Below, piece after piece: positions 6,820 through 15,608 of a stretch of 25,431 nt of DNA; the stretch's first letter is position 1; the number at the start of each line of letters is the position of its first letter. This DNA comes from Lachnospiraceae bacterium UBA7060 (GTDB lineage: Bacteria > Bacillota > Clostridia > Lachnospirales > Lachnospiraceae), in NCBI GenBank assembly GCA_002493835.1, contig DLAA01000177.1:1-25431 (forward strand), given 5' to 3'. A program made the translations under genes and the position numbers. The notes under the pieces are model-generated. The model searched no databases, was not told the origin of the DNA, and saw only the letters and a list, made by a program, of their open reading frames with translations.

Positions 6820-8215
6820 TCATGTTGGTGGTGCCAGAAATACCGATGGGAATACCGGAGGTAATAACTGTCAAGTCTCCCTCCTTTAGAAGCCCTTTCT
6901 TCTGCGCCGCCGCAAGCGCCTTGTCAAACAACCCGTAGGCATCCTTCTCCTCCTTGATCAAAAGAGGAGTCACGCCCCAGCTTAAAGCAAGCTGTCTGCA
7001 CACCTTCTCCGTAGTAGCACAGCTGATAATGTCGCTCTTTGGGCGATAGCGGGATATCATTCTCGCCGATCTGCCAGATTTTGTCACTGTCACGATGGCC
7101 GTCGCATTCAAATCGAGAGCCGTAGTGCAGGTGGCATGGCAGATAGCATCCGTCACATCAGGATTTGCCTCCCTCTCCAACAAGAAAAACCGCTTGCGGT
7201 AATCCACATCCTGTTCAGTCCGCTCCGCAATCTTTACCATAGTTTTCACCGCCTCTACAGGATATGCGCCCGCCGCCGTCTCTCCGGAGAGCATGATCGC
7301 GCTGGTGCCGTCATAAACCGCGTTTGCCACATCGGTAGTCTCCGCCCTGGTAGGTCTCGGGTTCTTAATCATGGACTCCAGCATTTGGGTTGCCGTGATC
7401 ACCTGTTTTCCTGTGCGGTATACCTTCTTGATGATCTCCTTCTGAATCACAGGCACTTCCTCGTAGGGAATTTCCACGCCCATATCGCCTCTCGCCACCA
7501 TAATGCCATCAGATGCCTCCAGAATGTCATCAATATTCGCAACACCCTGTGCATTCTCGATCTTTGCAATGATCTTGATACCCTCTCCGCCATTTTTCTC
7601 CAAAAGCTTTCTCAGCTGTAAAATATCCTCCTTTTTCTGCACAAAGGAAGCCGCGATGAAGTCCACGTCCTGCTCGATACCAAAGAGAATGTCCTCCCTG
7701 TCCTTATCGCTGATGTAGGGCATGGATAAATCCACGTCCGGCACATTGACTCCTTTGTGGTTAGAGACAGCGCCGCCGTTTATGACCCGGCAGACAATAT
7801 CATTTTTGTCCACCTTCTCCACCTTCATTTCAATCAGACCATCGTCAATGAGCACCCGCATTCCTACCTCCAGATCTTCATAAAGCCTGTTGTAGGTCAC
7901 ACTCACTTTCTCCTTGGTACCCTCCACCTCATCCGCAGTCAGCGTAAACAGCTGCCCCTCCTCCAGGACAACACTGCCCTCTTTGAAATTCTTCACGCGA
8001 ACTTCCGGCCCCTTCGTATCAAGCAGGATTGCCACCGGCCTCCCCACTTCTTTCCGCAGCTTCTTCACAGCGTCCATCCTTCTCTTATGATCCTCGTAAG
8101 CGCCGTGGGAAAAATTGCAGCGAGCCACATCCATTCCTGCCAGCATCAGCTGACGCAATACTGCTTCATCGTCCGTGGACGGCCCCAAAGTACATACAAT
8201 TTTTGTTTTTCGCAT
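6800..8215 (-). CDS. pyk: Pyruvate kinase
   Basis: A 471-residue glycolytic enzyme that converts phosphoenolpyruvate and ADP to pyruvate and ATP. The N-terminal KIVCTLGPS, the beta-barrel lid domain (about 71-165) after LLDTKGPEVR, and the active-site signature IIAKIENAQG (Lys218) with MVARGDMGVE are all present. It is the short form without the extra C-terminal PEP-utiliser domain found in many Bacillus and clostridial enzymes. The start is decided by GGAGG at 8221-8225, five bases before the ATG at 8215; an in-frame ATG four codons earlier contains that ribosome site and is therefore unlikely. An extended -10 (TGGTATATT, minus strand, near 8300-8308) could be the promoter. The 3' end overlaps the phosphoesterase gene by 20 bp. 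Confidence 0.97.
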   Translation of the reverse strand: MRKTKIVCTLGPSTDDEAVLRQLMLAGMDVARCNFSHGAYEDHKRRMDAVKKLRKEVGRPVAILLDTKGPEVRVKNFKEGSVVLEEGQLFTLTADEVEGTKEKVSVTYNRLYEDLEVGMRVLIDDGLIEMKVEKVDKNDIVCRVINGGAVSNHKGVNVPDVDLSMPYISDKDREDILFGIEQDVDFIAASFVQKKEDILQLRKLLEKNGGEGIKIIAKIENAQGVANIDDILEASDGIMVARGDMGVEIPYEEVPVIQKEIIKKVYRTGKQVITATQMLESMIKNPRPTRAETTDVANAVYDGTSAIMLSGETAAGAYPVEAVKTMVKIAERTEQDVDYRKRFFLLEREANPDVTDAICHATCTTALDLNATAIVTVTKSGRSARMISRYRPKSDIISCATTEKVCRQLALSWGVTPLLIKEEKDAYGLFDKALAAAQKKGLLKEGDLTVITSGIPIGISGTTNMIKVQIV

Positions 8216-8410
8216 AACTACCTCCATTCTTCTATCATCTTTTATTCTCTTTCTTCTGTAATTCTTATCATGATCCGGGAACTATATTCCTGCTCTTAAA
8301 ATATACCACATTTCTCCCGGGAAAAAAGCTTTATTGGAAAAAATAGGATAGTCAATCAAAACAGAACGTGATAAACTGAAAAAGGATATTATTTGAAGGA
8401 GCATTTAACT

Positions 8411-10294
8411 TTGCAAATACTAAATAAACGTCGTCTGCAGCTGGGATGTCTAGCCTTTCTTTTTTTGCTGCTGATCGCAATATATCTATATTCCCAATAT
8501 CAAATGAATACCCCCGCCACTCTTCTCCTCCCCGAAAGCGGCACTCTGCCGGAGCTGCACCTTTCCGGCGGCGAGGTGCTAAAAGGCTGGGAGAAGGAAG
8601 AAACCATTTATTTTTTTATCCCTTCCTACGTCACTATAAATACTCTTTCTTTAGGAACCGGCCTTCAATGGGCAGAACCAGAAAGCTCCGAATCCATTTT
8701 ACAATACGACATCGTCAGCAAAATCCTTTTGTGCCATAAAAATGAAACAACACAATCTGCCAAAAAAATTTGCTTCAAACATTCCGCAAACCTTTACACC
8801 ATTTATATGGATTTAAAAGGTAATGACATGGACAGCATCACAAAACAAGATTTTATAGAAACGGAGATTATGGTCGTATCGTCCGACGGCAATATCGATT
8901 ATCAGGCGGAGGACGGTTTTGTGAAAGGCAGAGGCAATTCCACCTGGGAGTTGGAGAAAAAGCCTTATTACTTAAAGCTATCTGAAAAAACCAGCTTCTG
9001 TGGTATGGAGCCCGGAAGAAAATGGATTCTTCTTGCCAACGCTTACGAAGGTACTAAGCTTTCAAACAAGCTTCTTTTTGATTTCTCCCTTGACGCCGGT
9101 CTGCATTATGCTGTCGACGCCGAATGGGCCGATCTCTATATCAATGGGGAATACCGCGGCAATTATCTGGTCTGCGAAAAAATAGACGTCAGCGAGAATA
9201 TCGTAAATATCGCAAATCTAGAAAAAGAAAATCAAAGAGTCTATCAATCATGTGAACCCTATACGGAGGAATTTCTGAAAGGCTATGCCACAGACCAGTC
9301 TCCTACAAACATTACCGGCGGATATATCATTGAAAAGGACACTACAATCGCTGATTCCCCATGCGGTTTTATTACCAATCATAAAAAGTGCTTTGTTGTT
9401 GTCTCTCCAGATAATGCTTCTCTTGAGGAAGTAAGGTATATCAGAGAATATTTCCAGAATATTGAGGATTTACTGGAAAAGCATGACGAAACTTTAATGG
9501 AGTATATAGATGCTGACTCTTTTGCCAGACGATATTTGATAGAAGAGCTTGCGTTGAATTCAGATGCTTTTATCACAAGCTGTTATTATTACAAAAAACG
9601 AGGCGATGACAAAATCTATGCCGGGCCTGTCTGGGATTATGACGCCGTTCTTGGCGAATCAGATGTTGTGGATTACGAGGCCAGGGGCAACGTCTGGCAA
9701 AATTATGATGAGACCACCATTCTATCTATGAAGGATTATCGGTCAACTATCGCTAACCTGGGCTGGGAAGAGGAATTTCAAAATATACCTGCATACCGCG
9801 ACACCGTTGAAAAAGCCTATAAGGACCTTCACCCCCAGCTTGAAACACTTTTGTATGAGAAAATCGATGCCGCTGCCGCCCATGTAAAACAGTCTGTTAT
9901 CCTCGATAGCATCCGTTGGAATTACGGTGAAAATCATGCCGGACATTATTCTTCTTATGATAATAACGTCCGTTATATGAAATTCTTTTTGGCAAAACGA
10001 ATTAATTTCCTTAACAGACGATTTGGTATGGAAGAGTTTGTCTATTCGGATAATACCGATGCCATACATGAAATAACGTGTGTTACCGAAAGTGGCGAGA
10101 CAAAAATTTCTTTCAAGGATGGTTCTCTTTTAAAGATTGACCAGCTGCCTAAATATGACAAAGAGAAATACGCAGGCTGGGTTTACGAATGGGATCGAAT
10201 GCCAGTGACCGGATACCTCCCCGTATATGAAGATATGACACTGCATCTAAAACCATTGGCTAGCGCAAATGAAATCAGTTCTATTTCTAAATAG
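8411..10294 (+). CDS. CotH kinase family protein, membrane-anchored
   Basis: A 627-residue protein with one N-terminal membrane segment (residues about 11-28 after basic NKRR) and a large outside domain. CotH-family protein-kinase hallmarks are GRGNSTW (173-179), the lysine-bearing PYYLKLSEK, and GPVWDYD (405-411), which supplies the metal-binding aspartates. CotH kinases phosphorylate spore-coat proteins in Bacillus; many non-spore anaerobe paralogues have unknown, probably surface or secreted, targets. The start is TTG at 8411: AAGGAG at 8396-8401 sits nine bases before it, whereas the in-frame TTG at 8393 overlaps that site. A weak promoter may be TAGTCA-17-TAAACT at 8349-8377. A C-terminal region of about 80 residues beyond the kinase part is unassigned. 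The stop codon lies in the terminator hairpin. Confidence 0.88.
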   Translation: MQILNKRRLQLGCLAFLFLLLIAIYLYSQYQMNTPATLLLPESGTLPELHLSGGEVLKGWEKEETIYFFIPSYVTINTLSLGTGLQWAEPESSESILQYDIVSKILLCHKNETTQSAKKICFKHSANLYTIYMDLKGNDMDSITKQDFIETEIMVVSSDGNIDYQAEDGFVKGRGNSTWELEKKPYYLKLSEKTSFCGMEPGRKWILLANAYEGTKLSNKLLFDFSLDAGLHYAVDAEWADLYINGEYRGNYLVCEKIDVSENIVNIANLEKENQRVYQSCEPYTEEFLKGYATDQSPTNITGGYIIEKDTTIADSPCGFITNHKKCFVVVSPDNASLEEVRYIREYFQNIEDLLEKHDETLMEYIDADSFARRYLIEELALNSDAFITSCYYYKKRGDDKIYAGPVWDYDAVLGESDVVDYEARGNVWQNYDETTILSMKDYRSTIANLGWEEEFQNIPAYRDTVEKAYKDLHPQLETLLYEKIDAAAAHVKQSVILDSIRWNYGENHAGHYSSYDNNVRYMKFFLAKRINFLNRRFGMEEFVYSDNTDAIHEITCVTESGETKISFKDGSLLKIDQLPKYDKEKYAGWVYEWDRMPVTGYLPVYEDMTLHLKPLASANEISSISK

Positions 10295-10324
10295 AGAGAT
10301 GACCTCGAAAGAGCCATCTCTCTA
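10292..10324 (+). terminator. Hairpin terminator of the cotH-like gene, between convergent genes
   Basis: A 10-bp stem, TAGAGAGATG (10292-10301) with CATCTCTCTA (10315-10324), is extended by an inner CTC/GAG stem closed by a GAAA tetraloop. The stop codon TAG (10292-10294) is the first three bases of the stem. The plus-strand tail (TATATTGCTT) is weak. On the minus strand the hairpin is followed by TTTAG, so it may also serve the convergent beta-galactosidase gene, which ends 41 bp away. Confidence 0.65.
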
Positions 10325-10364
10325 TATATTGCTTCACTCCCTTAAGAAAAAGCATGTCTTGACA

Positions 10365-13300
10365 TTAGATTCCCCGGAAAGTAAAGCTAAACTCCATCTT
10401 TTGATTCACATCCAGATGATACTCAGGATGTACTGGAGCGCCCCAACTGTCATCGCCGCCTACCCCCATCTGTCCGCCTGCCACGCGCACTACCGTATAA
10501 TGCACCGGCGGAAGTTCATAGGGATGTCTCGCATTCTCAATCTCATGGGGCGTGTAAGGCAGCGCCGAAAAATTCAGATTCTCCCCGGAAAAGAGCATAC
10601 CCCTTCCCCGTCTATCCATTACTTTCGCCCAGCGCACCTTGGTTTTATTACCGCATTCCTGAGGTACTAGATAGGCCGCCATATTATCTGCCACCAAATT
10701 TCGATAAATGCCAAGCTTCGCTCCCTGATCCCTGTCCGCGTAAGTCTCCTCAGGACCATTTCCATACCATTCCAAACGGTCATAATCCGCATTCAGCTTG
10801 AACAGTACGCCGAACTCCGGCATATCGGACAGTCCTTCCACGGGATCATAGGTGAGCGTAGTCTGAATACTGCCATCCCCGTACACTTTATAATTTAGCT
10901 GGCAGGACGCCGCCGGCGTAGTCTGAAGATCATAGATATAAGTCACACTGACATGATCGTCCTCCTCCTTGACCACGGGATTCTCATATGCCTCCCCAGG
11001 CGCATCCAGCTTTCGCCCCATCCCTCTACCGGTGGCATAGAGACTGGCCAGCTTCCATTGCCCCTGTCTGCCTGCCATATTATTGCCCTCGTCATTGTCT
11101 GTGGGCGCGCGCCAGAAATTGGGTCTGGGAACCGCCTCAATCAGCTCCTTACCTGCATAGCGGTAAGACACCAATCCAAAAGCTGATGATGCACCGGCCG
11201 GCTCCGCGAATAACACATCGAAAGACTCTCCGCGAACTCCAACGTTATCATCGCCCCATACAACAGTGAACGGCTTTTTCTTCTGCATAGGAGACTCCAC
11301 CCGGTCAACCACCGCCTGTCCAAAGGCTGTCTCATGGCCTGCGCTGGCCCAGAGCGTGTCCTTCTTTAAGAGGAAGGATATGGTCACCGCATACTCCCCC
11401 GGCTCCTGTGGCAGGACAAACGGAGCCGGATAAACACATCTGCTCTCAGGTGCCACCGAAATTCCCGTAAGTTCCTTTTTCTCCACACTGACTCCGTCTC
11501 TCAAAAGCTCTGCCACACAGTGAAAGTTTTCTGTAGAGACAAAGAGATTTTTGTTCCACACCTCAAAACTGTCTTTTCCAATGGTTACAGAAATGTTCTG
11601 ATAATTATACTTTACCGCCTGCATCTTAGGAGAAGCCTCTCGCTCTCCTCCGTAAGCGATGCCGTTTCCGCTGAAATTGTAATCCGTAGGCCGCTCTCCA
11701 AAGTCGCCGCCGTAAGCCTGGAACCATTTCCCATAGTGGTCCTTTTTATAGATGCTCTGGTCGATATAATCCCAGATGAAACCGCCCTGATAGCCTGAAT
11801 TCTCCTGATCTGCCAACTCCGTGTACTTGTGCATTGCACCGCAGGAATTCCCCATTGCATGGGTATATTCGCAGCAGATAAAAGGCTTCCCGCCATCCCT
11901 TTCCAAATACTCTTCGATATCTGCCACCTTGGCATACATACGGCTCTCCATATCGGAAGAGGCATTGTAACGCCTGTCATTGAAGACGCCCTCATAGTGT
12001 ACCAATCTGGTATCATCCAGCTTCCGGAAAAGTTCAGACATCTCGTAGATCGTCTTTCCACCATAAGATTCATTTCCCACGGACCAAATCAACACCGCCG
12101 GGTGATTTTTATCTCTCTGATAACAGGAGTGGATGCGGTCAAACATCATCTCCCGCCACTCCTCTTTATCATCCGGCACGACAAAGGACATATCCTTTTT
12201 CCCTTTCAAATAGGCCGTCCAGCTCCCGTGAGATTCCATGTTGTTCTCTGCGATTAGATACAGACCGTAGAGATCACACAACTCATAGAGCCGCTCATCA
12301 TCCGGATAATGGCTGGTGCGGATCGCGTTGATATTGTTCCTCTTCATGGTAACCACATCCTTCACAAGCTCCTCATAGGAAATGTGTCTGCCAGATATGG
12401 AACTAAAATCATGGCGATTCGTCCCCTTAAATACAATGCGCTTTCCGTTCAAAAGCATCCGCCTGTCTTTCAGTTCAAATTTGCGGAAACCTACATACTG
12501 CGAAACATACTCCACAGCATTCCCTGCTCCGTTAACGCAAGTCACTTCCAACTGGTATAAATAGGGTTCTTCTGCGCTCCAGAGTTTCGGTTTTTGTATG
12601 ATTTCCTCAAATCCCATCTCTGCTCCCGCTGGAATTTCCTTTGAAAAAAGAATCGTTTCCCCATCTTTCAGGCGAAATCTACAGACACCGTCTCCTTTCG
12701 CCCGACCACACACGGACAGCTTTGCCTGCTCAAAATCTTCGCCTTTAAAAAGTGTTTTTACAGTTAAATCTTCCACATGCACCCGCGGAACCGCATACAA
12801 ATATACGCTTCTATATATACCAGAGAAGCGGTAGAAGTCCTGATCCTCGCACCAGCTTGAGGAAGTCCACTTGAACACCTGCACCGCAAGCTTGTTTTCC
12901 CCATCCTTAAGATAGGGCGTCAAATCAAATTCGGATGGAGTAAAGCTGTCCTCGCTGTAGCCCACATAAACACCGTTCAACCAGAGAACCATCCCGCTCT
13001 CTACTCCTTCAAAGACTATGCGTATTTCCTGCCCCTGCATATTTTCCGGAACTTCAAAATATTTCACATAACTCGCTACAGGATTGAACCGCTCCGGTAT
13101 TTCTCCCGGCCAAAGTGCCTCCCTGCCATCCCATGGATACTGTGTATTAGCATACTGCGGAATGTCGTAACCCTCCATCTGGATGTGGGCCGGCACCCGG
13201 ATATCCTCCCATGGTCTGCAGTCGTAGGACTCTTTCTCAAATTCCTTCACTGCAGAATTTATATTCACTGCATAAGAAAACTTCCAGATACCATCCAAAG

Positions 13301-13433
13301 ACTGTATCAAACTGCTTTGCCCCCGCGCCGCCTCCTTTTCACTTTTGTACAAATGCAGCGCGGCATGTGCCGGAAGCACATTTTCTTTAAAAAATTGAGG
13401 ATCTTTCACTTTATTGTAGTCAAACTGTGACAT
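10365..13433 (-). CDS. lacZ: Beta-galactosidase, glycoside hydrolase family 2
   Basis: A 1022-residue intracellular enzyme, nearly the length of E. coli LacZ. The order is jelly-roll sugar-binding domain (about 40-215), immunoglobulin-like domains, TIM barrel (about 320-620) and a C-terminal small-chain domain. The acid/base glutamate is in WSVGNES (Glu455) and the nucleophile in CEYTHAMGNS (Glu522). GTNRHD and AIRTSHYP are the usual family motifs. There is no signal peptide, so substrate must be imported, which fits the ABC genes upstream on the same strand. I chose the ATG at 13433, 39 codons inside the longest frame, because AAAGGAG lies 12 bases before it and homology begins there. A hairpin lies in the 131-bp gap to the permease gene. 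Lactose or other beta-galactosides are the likely substrates. Confidence 0.95.
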   Translation of the reverse strand: MSQFDYNKVKDPQFFKENVLPAHAALHLYKSEKEAARGQSSLIQSLDGIWKFSYAVNINSAVKEFEKESYDCRPWEDIRVPAHIQMEGYDIPQYANTQYPWDGREALWPGEIPERFNPVASYVKYFEVPENMQGQEIRIVFEGVESGMVLWLNGVYVGYSEDSFTPSEFDLTPYLKDGENKLAVQVFKWTSSSWCEDQDFYRFSGIYRSVYLYAVPRVHVEDLTVKTLFKGEDFEQAKLSVCGRAKGDGVCRFRLKDGETILFSKEIPAGAEMGFEEIIQKPKLWSAEEPYLYQLEVTCVNGAGNAVEYVSQYVGFRKFELKDRRMLLNGKRIVFKGTNRHDFSSISGRHISYEELVKDVVTMKRNNINAIRTSHYPDDERLYELCDLYGLYLIAENNMESHGSWTAYLKGKKDMSFVVPDDKEEWREMMFDRIHSCYQRDKNHPAVLIWSVGNESYGGKTIYEMSELFRKLDDTRLVHYEGVFNDRRYNASSDMESRMYAKVADIEEYLERDGGKPFICCEYTHAMGNSCGAMHKYTELADQENSGYQGGFIWDYIDQSIYKKDHYGKWFQAYGGDFGERPTDYNFSGNGIAYGGEREASPKMQAVKYNYQNISVTIGKDSFEVWNKNLFVSTENFHCVAELLRDGVSVEKKELTGISVAPESRCVYPAPFVLPQEPGEYAVTISFLLKKDTLWASAGHETAFGQAVVDRVESPMQKKKPFTVVWGDDNVGVRGESFDVLFAEPAGASSAFGLVSYRYAGKELIEAVPRPNFWRAPTDNDEGNNMAGRQGQWKLASLYATGRGMGRKLDAPGEAYENPVVKEEDDHVSVTYIYDLQTTPAASCQLNYKVYGDGSIQTTLTYDPVEGLSDMPEFGVLFKLNADYDRLEWYGNGPEETYADRDQGAKLGIYRNLVADNMAAYLVPQECGNKTKVRWAKVMDRRGRGMLFSGENLNFSALPYTPHEIENARHPYELPPVHYTVVRVAGGQMGVGGDDSWGAPVHPEYHLDVNQKMEFSFTFRGI

Positions 13434-13472
13434 ATTACAACTTTTCTCCTTTCCTGCAGGATTTGTGATAAT

Positions 13473-13518
13473 AAAGGTGCCAAAAGCACCTTTCCTATCC
13501 GGATGTTTTTGACACCTT
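13473..13518 (-). promoter_or_regulatory. Hairpin with alternative pairing in the permease-lacZ gap
   Basis: In minus-strand RNA, AAAGGTGC (13486-13493) pairs perfectly with GCACCTTT (13473-13480). An upstream copy, AAGGTGTC (13511-13518), can pair with the overlapping GGCACCTT instead, allowing one G-U pair. The tail TTTATTATC is a weak terminator tail. The layout would permit partial termination or processing between the permease and lacZ cistrons; no ligand-binding domain is evident. Confidence 0.5.
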
Positions 13519-13564
13519 ATTTTTAGTAAATCTTTACTTCGCCGCTGCACGGCTCAATGCTACG

Positions 13565-14371
13565 TCACTTCACAGCACCGGTAATACCTTCTGCGAATGC
13601 GTTCTGTAAGCAGAAGAATACGATTGCAGTAGGCAGCGTACAGATCAGTACGGCCAGCATCAGCATTCCGTAGTCTGTCACATAACCTTCTGTCAAATTG
13701 GCCACTACCATAGGCATTGTCTGACTGGTAGCATCAGTCATAATTACCTTCGGCCAAAGATAACTGTTCCATGCATTCATGAAGGTGATGGTCATAGCCG
13801 CAGCATAAGTGGAACGCATGGTCGGTATAAACATCTGGAAGAAAATACGAATTTCTGACAATCCGTCGATCCTAGCTGCCTCCATGATGTCATGAGGGAA
13901 AGATCTCGCACTCTGCCTGAACATCATAATCAGGAAAGGCGTGGAAACCGTCGGCAAAATGAACCCGATCGTCGTGTTCAGCCAGCCGGCTTTTGAGAAC
14001 ATCTGGAACAGAGGAATCATCGTCGCCACGAAAGGCACCATCATCGCCAGCAAAATAATGCTCATCAGCGTATCCTTTGCTTTGTCATGGAAAATCTCAA
14101 ATCCATAACCCGCCAGAGAACTGACCAAAAGTGATACAAGAGTCAGAATAATCGCATATTTAAAAGAGTTGCCGAATGCTCTCCCTACATTCTGAGTCGC
14201 CAGAAGGTTTCTCAGATTCTCCATAAAGTAGCCCCCAGGAATCAACCGCCCGGAAACAACCTCCGCGCTCTTGTTCGTCGCAGCGCTGACCATCCAATAA
14301 AGCGGAAATACAGAGATAAAGGACACAATACATAAAAACAGGTACATAACGAATTTTCTCAATTTAATCAC
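13565..14371 (-). CDS. Carbohydrate ABC transporter permease (MalG-type)
   Basis: A 268-residue permease with about six membrane helices and the cytoplasmic EAA loop MEAARIDGLSEIRIFF, with its Glu near residue 164, which docks the ATPase. It belongs to the MalG/LacG-like half of sugar importers. The GTG at 14371 is preferred over a GTG three codons earlier because AGGTGAT, complementary to the 16S 3' end, lies five bases before it. The start overlaps the stop codon of the preceding permease gene by 8 bp (14364-14371), a sign of translational coupling and equal dosage. With the partner permease and binding protein it forms a CUT1-type importer, probably for a beta-galactoside given the adjacent lacZ. 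Confidence 0.93.
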   Translation of the reverse strand: MIKLRKFVMYLFLCIVSFISVFPLYWMVSAATNKSAEVVSGRLIPGGYFMENLRNLLATQNVGRAFGNSFKYAIILTLVSLLVSSLAGYGFEIFHDKAKDTLMSIILLAMMVPFVATMIPLFQMFSKAGWLNTTIGFILPTVSTPFLIMMFRQSARSFPHDIMEAARIDGLSEIRIFFQMFIPTMRSTYAAAMTITFMNAWNSYLWPKVIMTDATSQTMPMVVANLTEGYVTDYGMLMLAVLICTLPTAIVFFCLQNAFAEGITGAVK

Positions 14372-15254
14372 GCTTATCACCTACTTTCATCTGCAGGAAT
14401 GCCAGAATGGCAACCAAAATCAAAATTAAGAAGGACATCGCCGCCGAGTACCCGAAGTTCGGCACATATTTAAAGGACATATCATATATGTAATGCGACA
14501 TCGTGATTGATGTGTTCGCGGGACCGCCGTTTGTCAAGTTGACCGACTCATCGAAGAGCTGTAACGTACCATTAGTGGACATAATCGCTGTCAGCAGGAT
14601 TGTTGGCTTTAAAAGCGGCACCGTAATTTTAAAGAAAGACTGTATTGCCGAAGCGCCGTCAATCTTAGCAGCCTCGTAAACGGAATACTCAATGTTTTGC
14701 AGACCCGATAGGTAGAATACCATATTATATCCCGTCCAGCGCCAGAGAAGTGCGATGATGATAACAATTCTCGCGCTCGTAGTATGCGTCAAAAACGCAT
14801 AGGGCTGATCTAAAATTCCCAGATTAACCAAAATCAGATTAATCAAGCCATTATTGGCAAACAGGGAACGGAAGATAATAGCGTAGGCCACCAATGAGGT
14901 TGCACAGGGCAGGAAAATCATGGTGCGGAAAAGTCCCTTGAATCTCAGGTCCTTATTATTCAGTATAGACGCTAGAATCAGCGCAAATATCAGCATCACC
15001 GGCACCTGAACAATCAGATAAAGAAATGTGTTTTTAATGGATTGGACGAATACCGTATCCTGGAACATTCTAGTGTAATTCATGATGCCGCACGGCTTCA
15101 TCGCAGCACCGACACCCGTCTTAAATGATAAAAGCAACGCTCTCACCATCGGCACAAAACTCATAAAAAGAATCAGCAGGGCGCCGGGTGTGAGGAATAC
15201 CCATCCCATCAGATTTTGCTTTTTGCTAAGCGTCATTTTCTTTGGCTTGCTCAA
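14364..15254 (-). CDS. Sugar ABC transporter permease (MalF-type)
   Basis: A 296-residue permease with a short basic N-terminus and about six membrane helices. The EAA loop is VYEAAKIDGASAIQSFF (Glu194, Gly200). It is of the MalF/LacF type. The start is TTG at 15254: GGAGGGGA lies a few bases upstream, whereas the first in-frame ATG (codon 7) has no ribosome site. It follows the binding-protein gene after 354 bp that contain a repeat and an intrinsic terminator. The paired permease overlaps its 3' end. No ATP-binding subunit is encoded in the window, so a shared MsmK/UgpC-type ATPase is presumably recruited. Confidence 0.93.
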   Translation of the reverse strand: MSKPKKMTLSKKQNLMGWVFLTPGALLILFMSFVPMVRALLLSFKTGVGAAMKPCGIMNYTRMFQDTVFVQSIKNTFLYLIVQVPVMLIFALILASILNNKDLRFKGLFRTMIFLPCATSLVAYAIIFRSLFANNGLINLILVNLGILDQPYAFLTHTTSARIVIIIALLWRWTGYNMVFYLSGLQNIEYSVYEAAKIDGASAIQSFFKITVPLLKPTILLTAIMSTNGTLQLFDESVNLTNGGPANTSITMSHYIYDMSFKYVPNFGYSAAMSFLILILVAILAFLQMKVGDKRD

Positions 15255-15282
15255 AAAATCCCCTCCTTCTCTACCGTTGGAG

Positions 15283-15318
15283 AAAAAAAAGGGAACAGCC
15301 TGTCAAAACTATTCCCTT
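15283..15318 (-). terminator. Intrinsic terminator between binding-protein and permease genes
   Basis: The minus strand reads GGGAATAG (15309-15316), a 10-nt loop, CTGTTCCC (15291-15298), then eight T (15283-15290). The stem has 8 pairs including one G-U. This is a convincing Rho-independent terminator only 29 bp before the permease start, so it must be leaky or regulated, since no other promoter for the permeases is obvious. Confidence 0.8.
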
Positions 15319-15339
15319 GTGTTACCTGTTACTTATAAT

Positions 15340-15598
15340 TGCGCGGCGGGCTTTGGCTGCCCCGTCGTGCCCATCCGCCAAAATCGCTTCGCGCTTTCGT
15401 CGGATGTCGGGCATTCGCCCTATAGATTTCCGCTGAGACTTCCGTTCGAAAGCAAGCTTGGCTTTGCTTTACTCCGTCGTGCCCACTCTCAAAATCCTGC
15501 TTCGCAGTCTTTTGCTCGTGGCGGGCTGTCGCCCTATAGATACATGCCAGTTCAGCCTTACGAAAGCAAGCTTTCGACGGCTTCCCTGTCATGTATCT
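15340..15598. repeat. Two-unit, roughly 113-bp structured direct repeat in the 354-bp gene-free gap
   Basis: Two related units run from about 15361 and 15474. Shared blocks are CCGTCGTGCCCA (15362-15373 and 15474-15485, differing only at the first base or two), the centre AAAATC...CTTCGC, and CGCCCTATAGAT (15416-15427 and 15530-15541). Block spacing is 112-114 bp. A third, partial block, CGAAAGCAAGCTT, recurs near 15448 and 15561. Each unit contains a short hairpin with a GAA loop on the minus strand, such as CTGCGAAGCAG. This looks like a family of repetitive extragenic elements lodged between the binding-protein and permease genes. Read in one frame it gives a repeated IYRAxARH peptide, but I see no sign that it is translated. 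Confidence 0.75.
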
Positions 15599-15608
15599 GC
15601 ACGACTCA

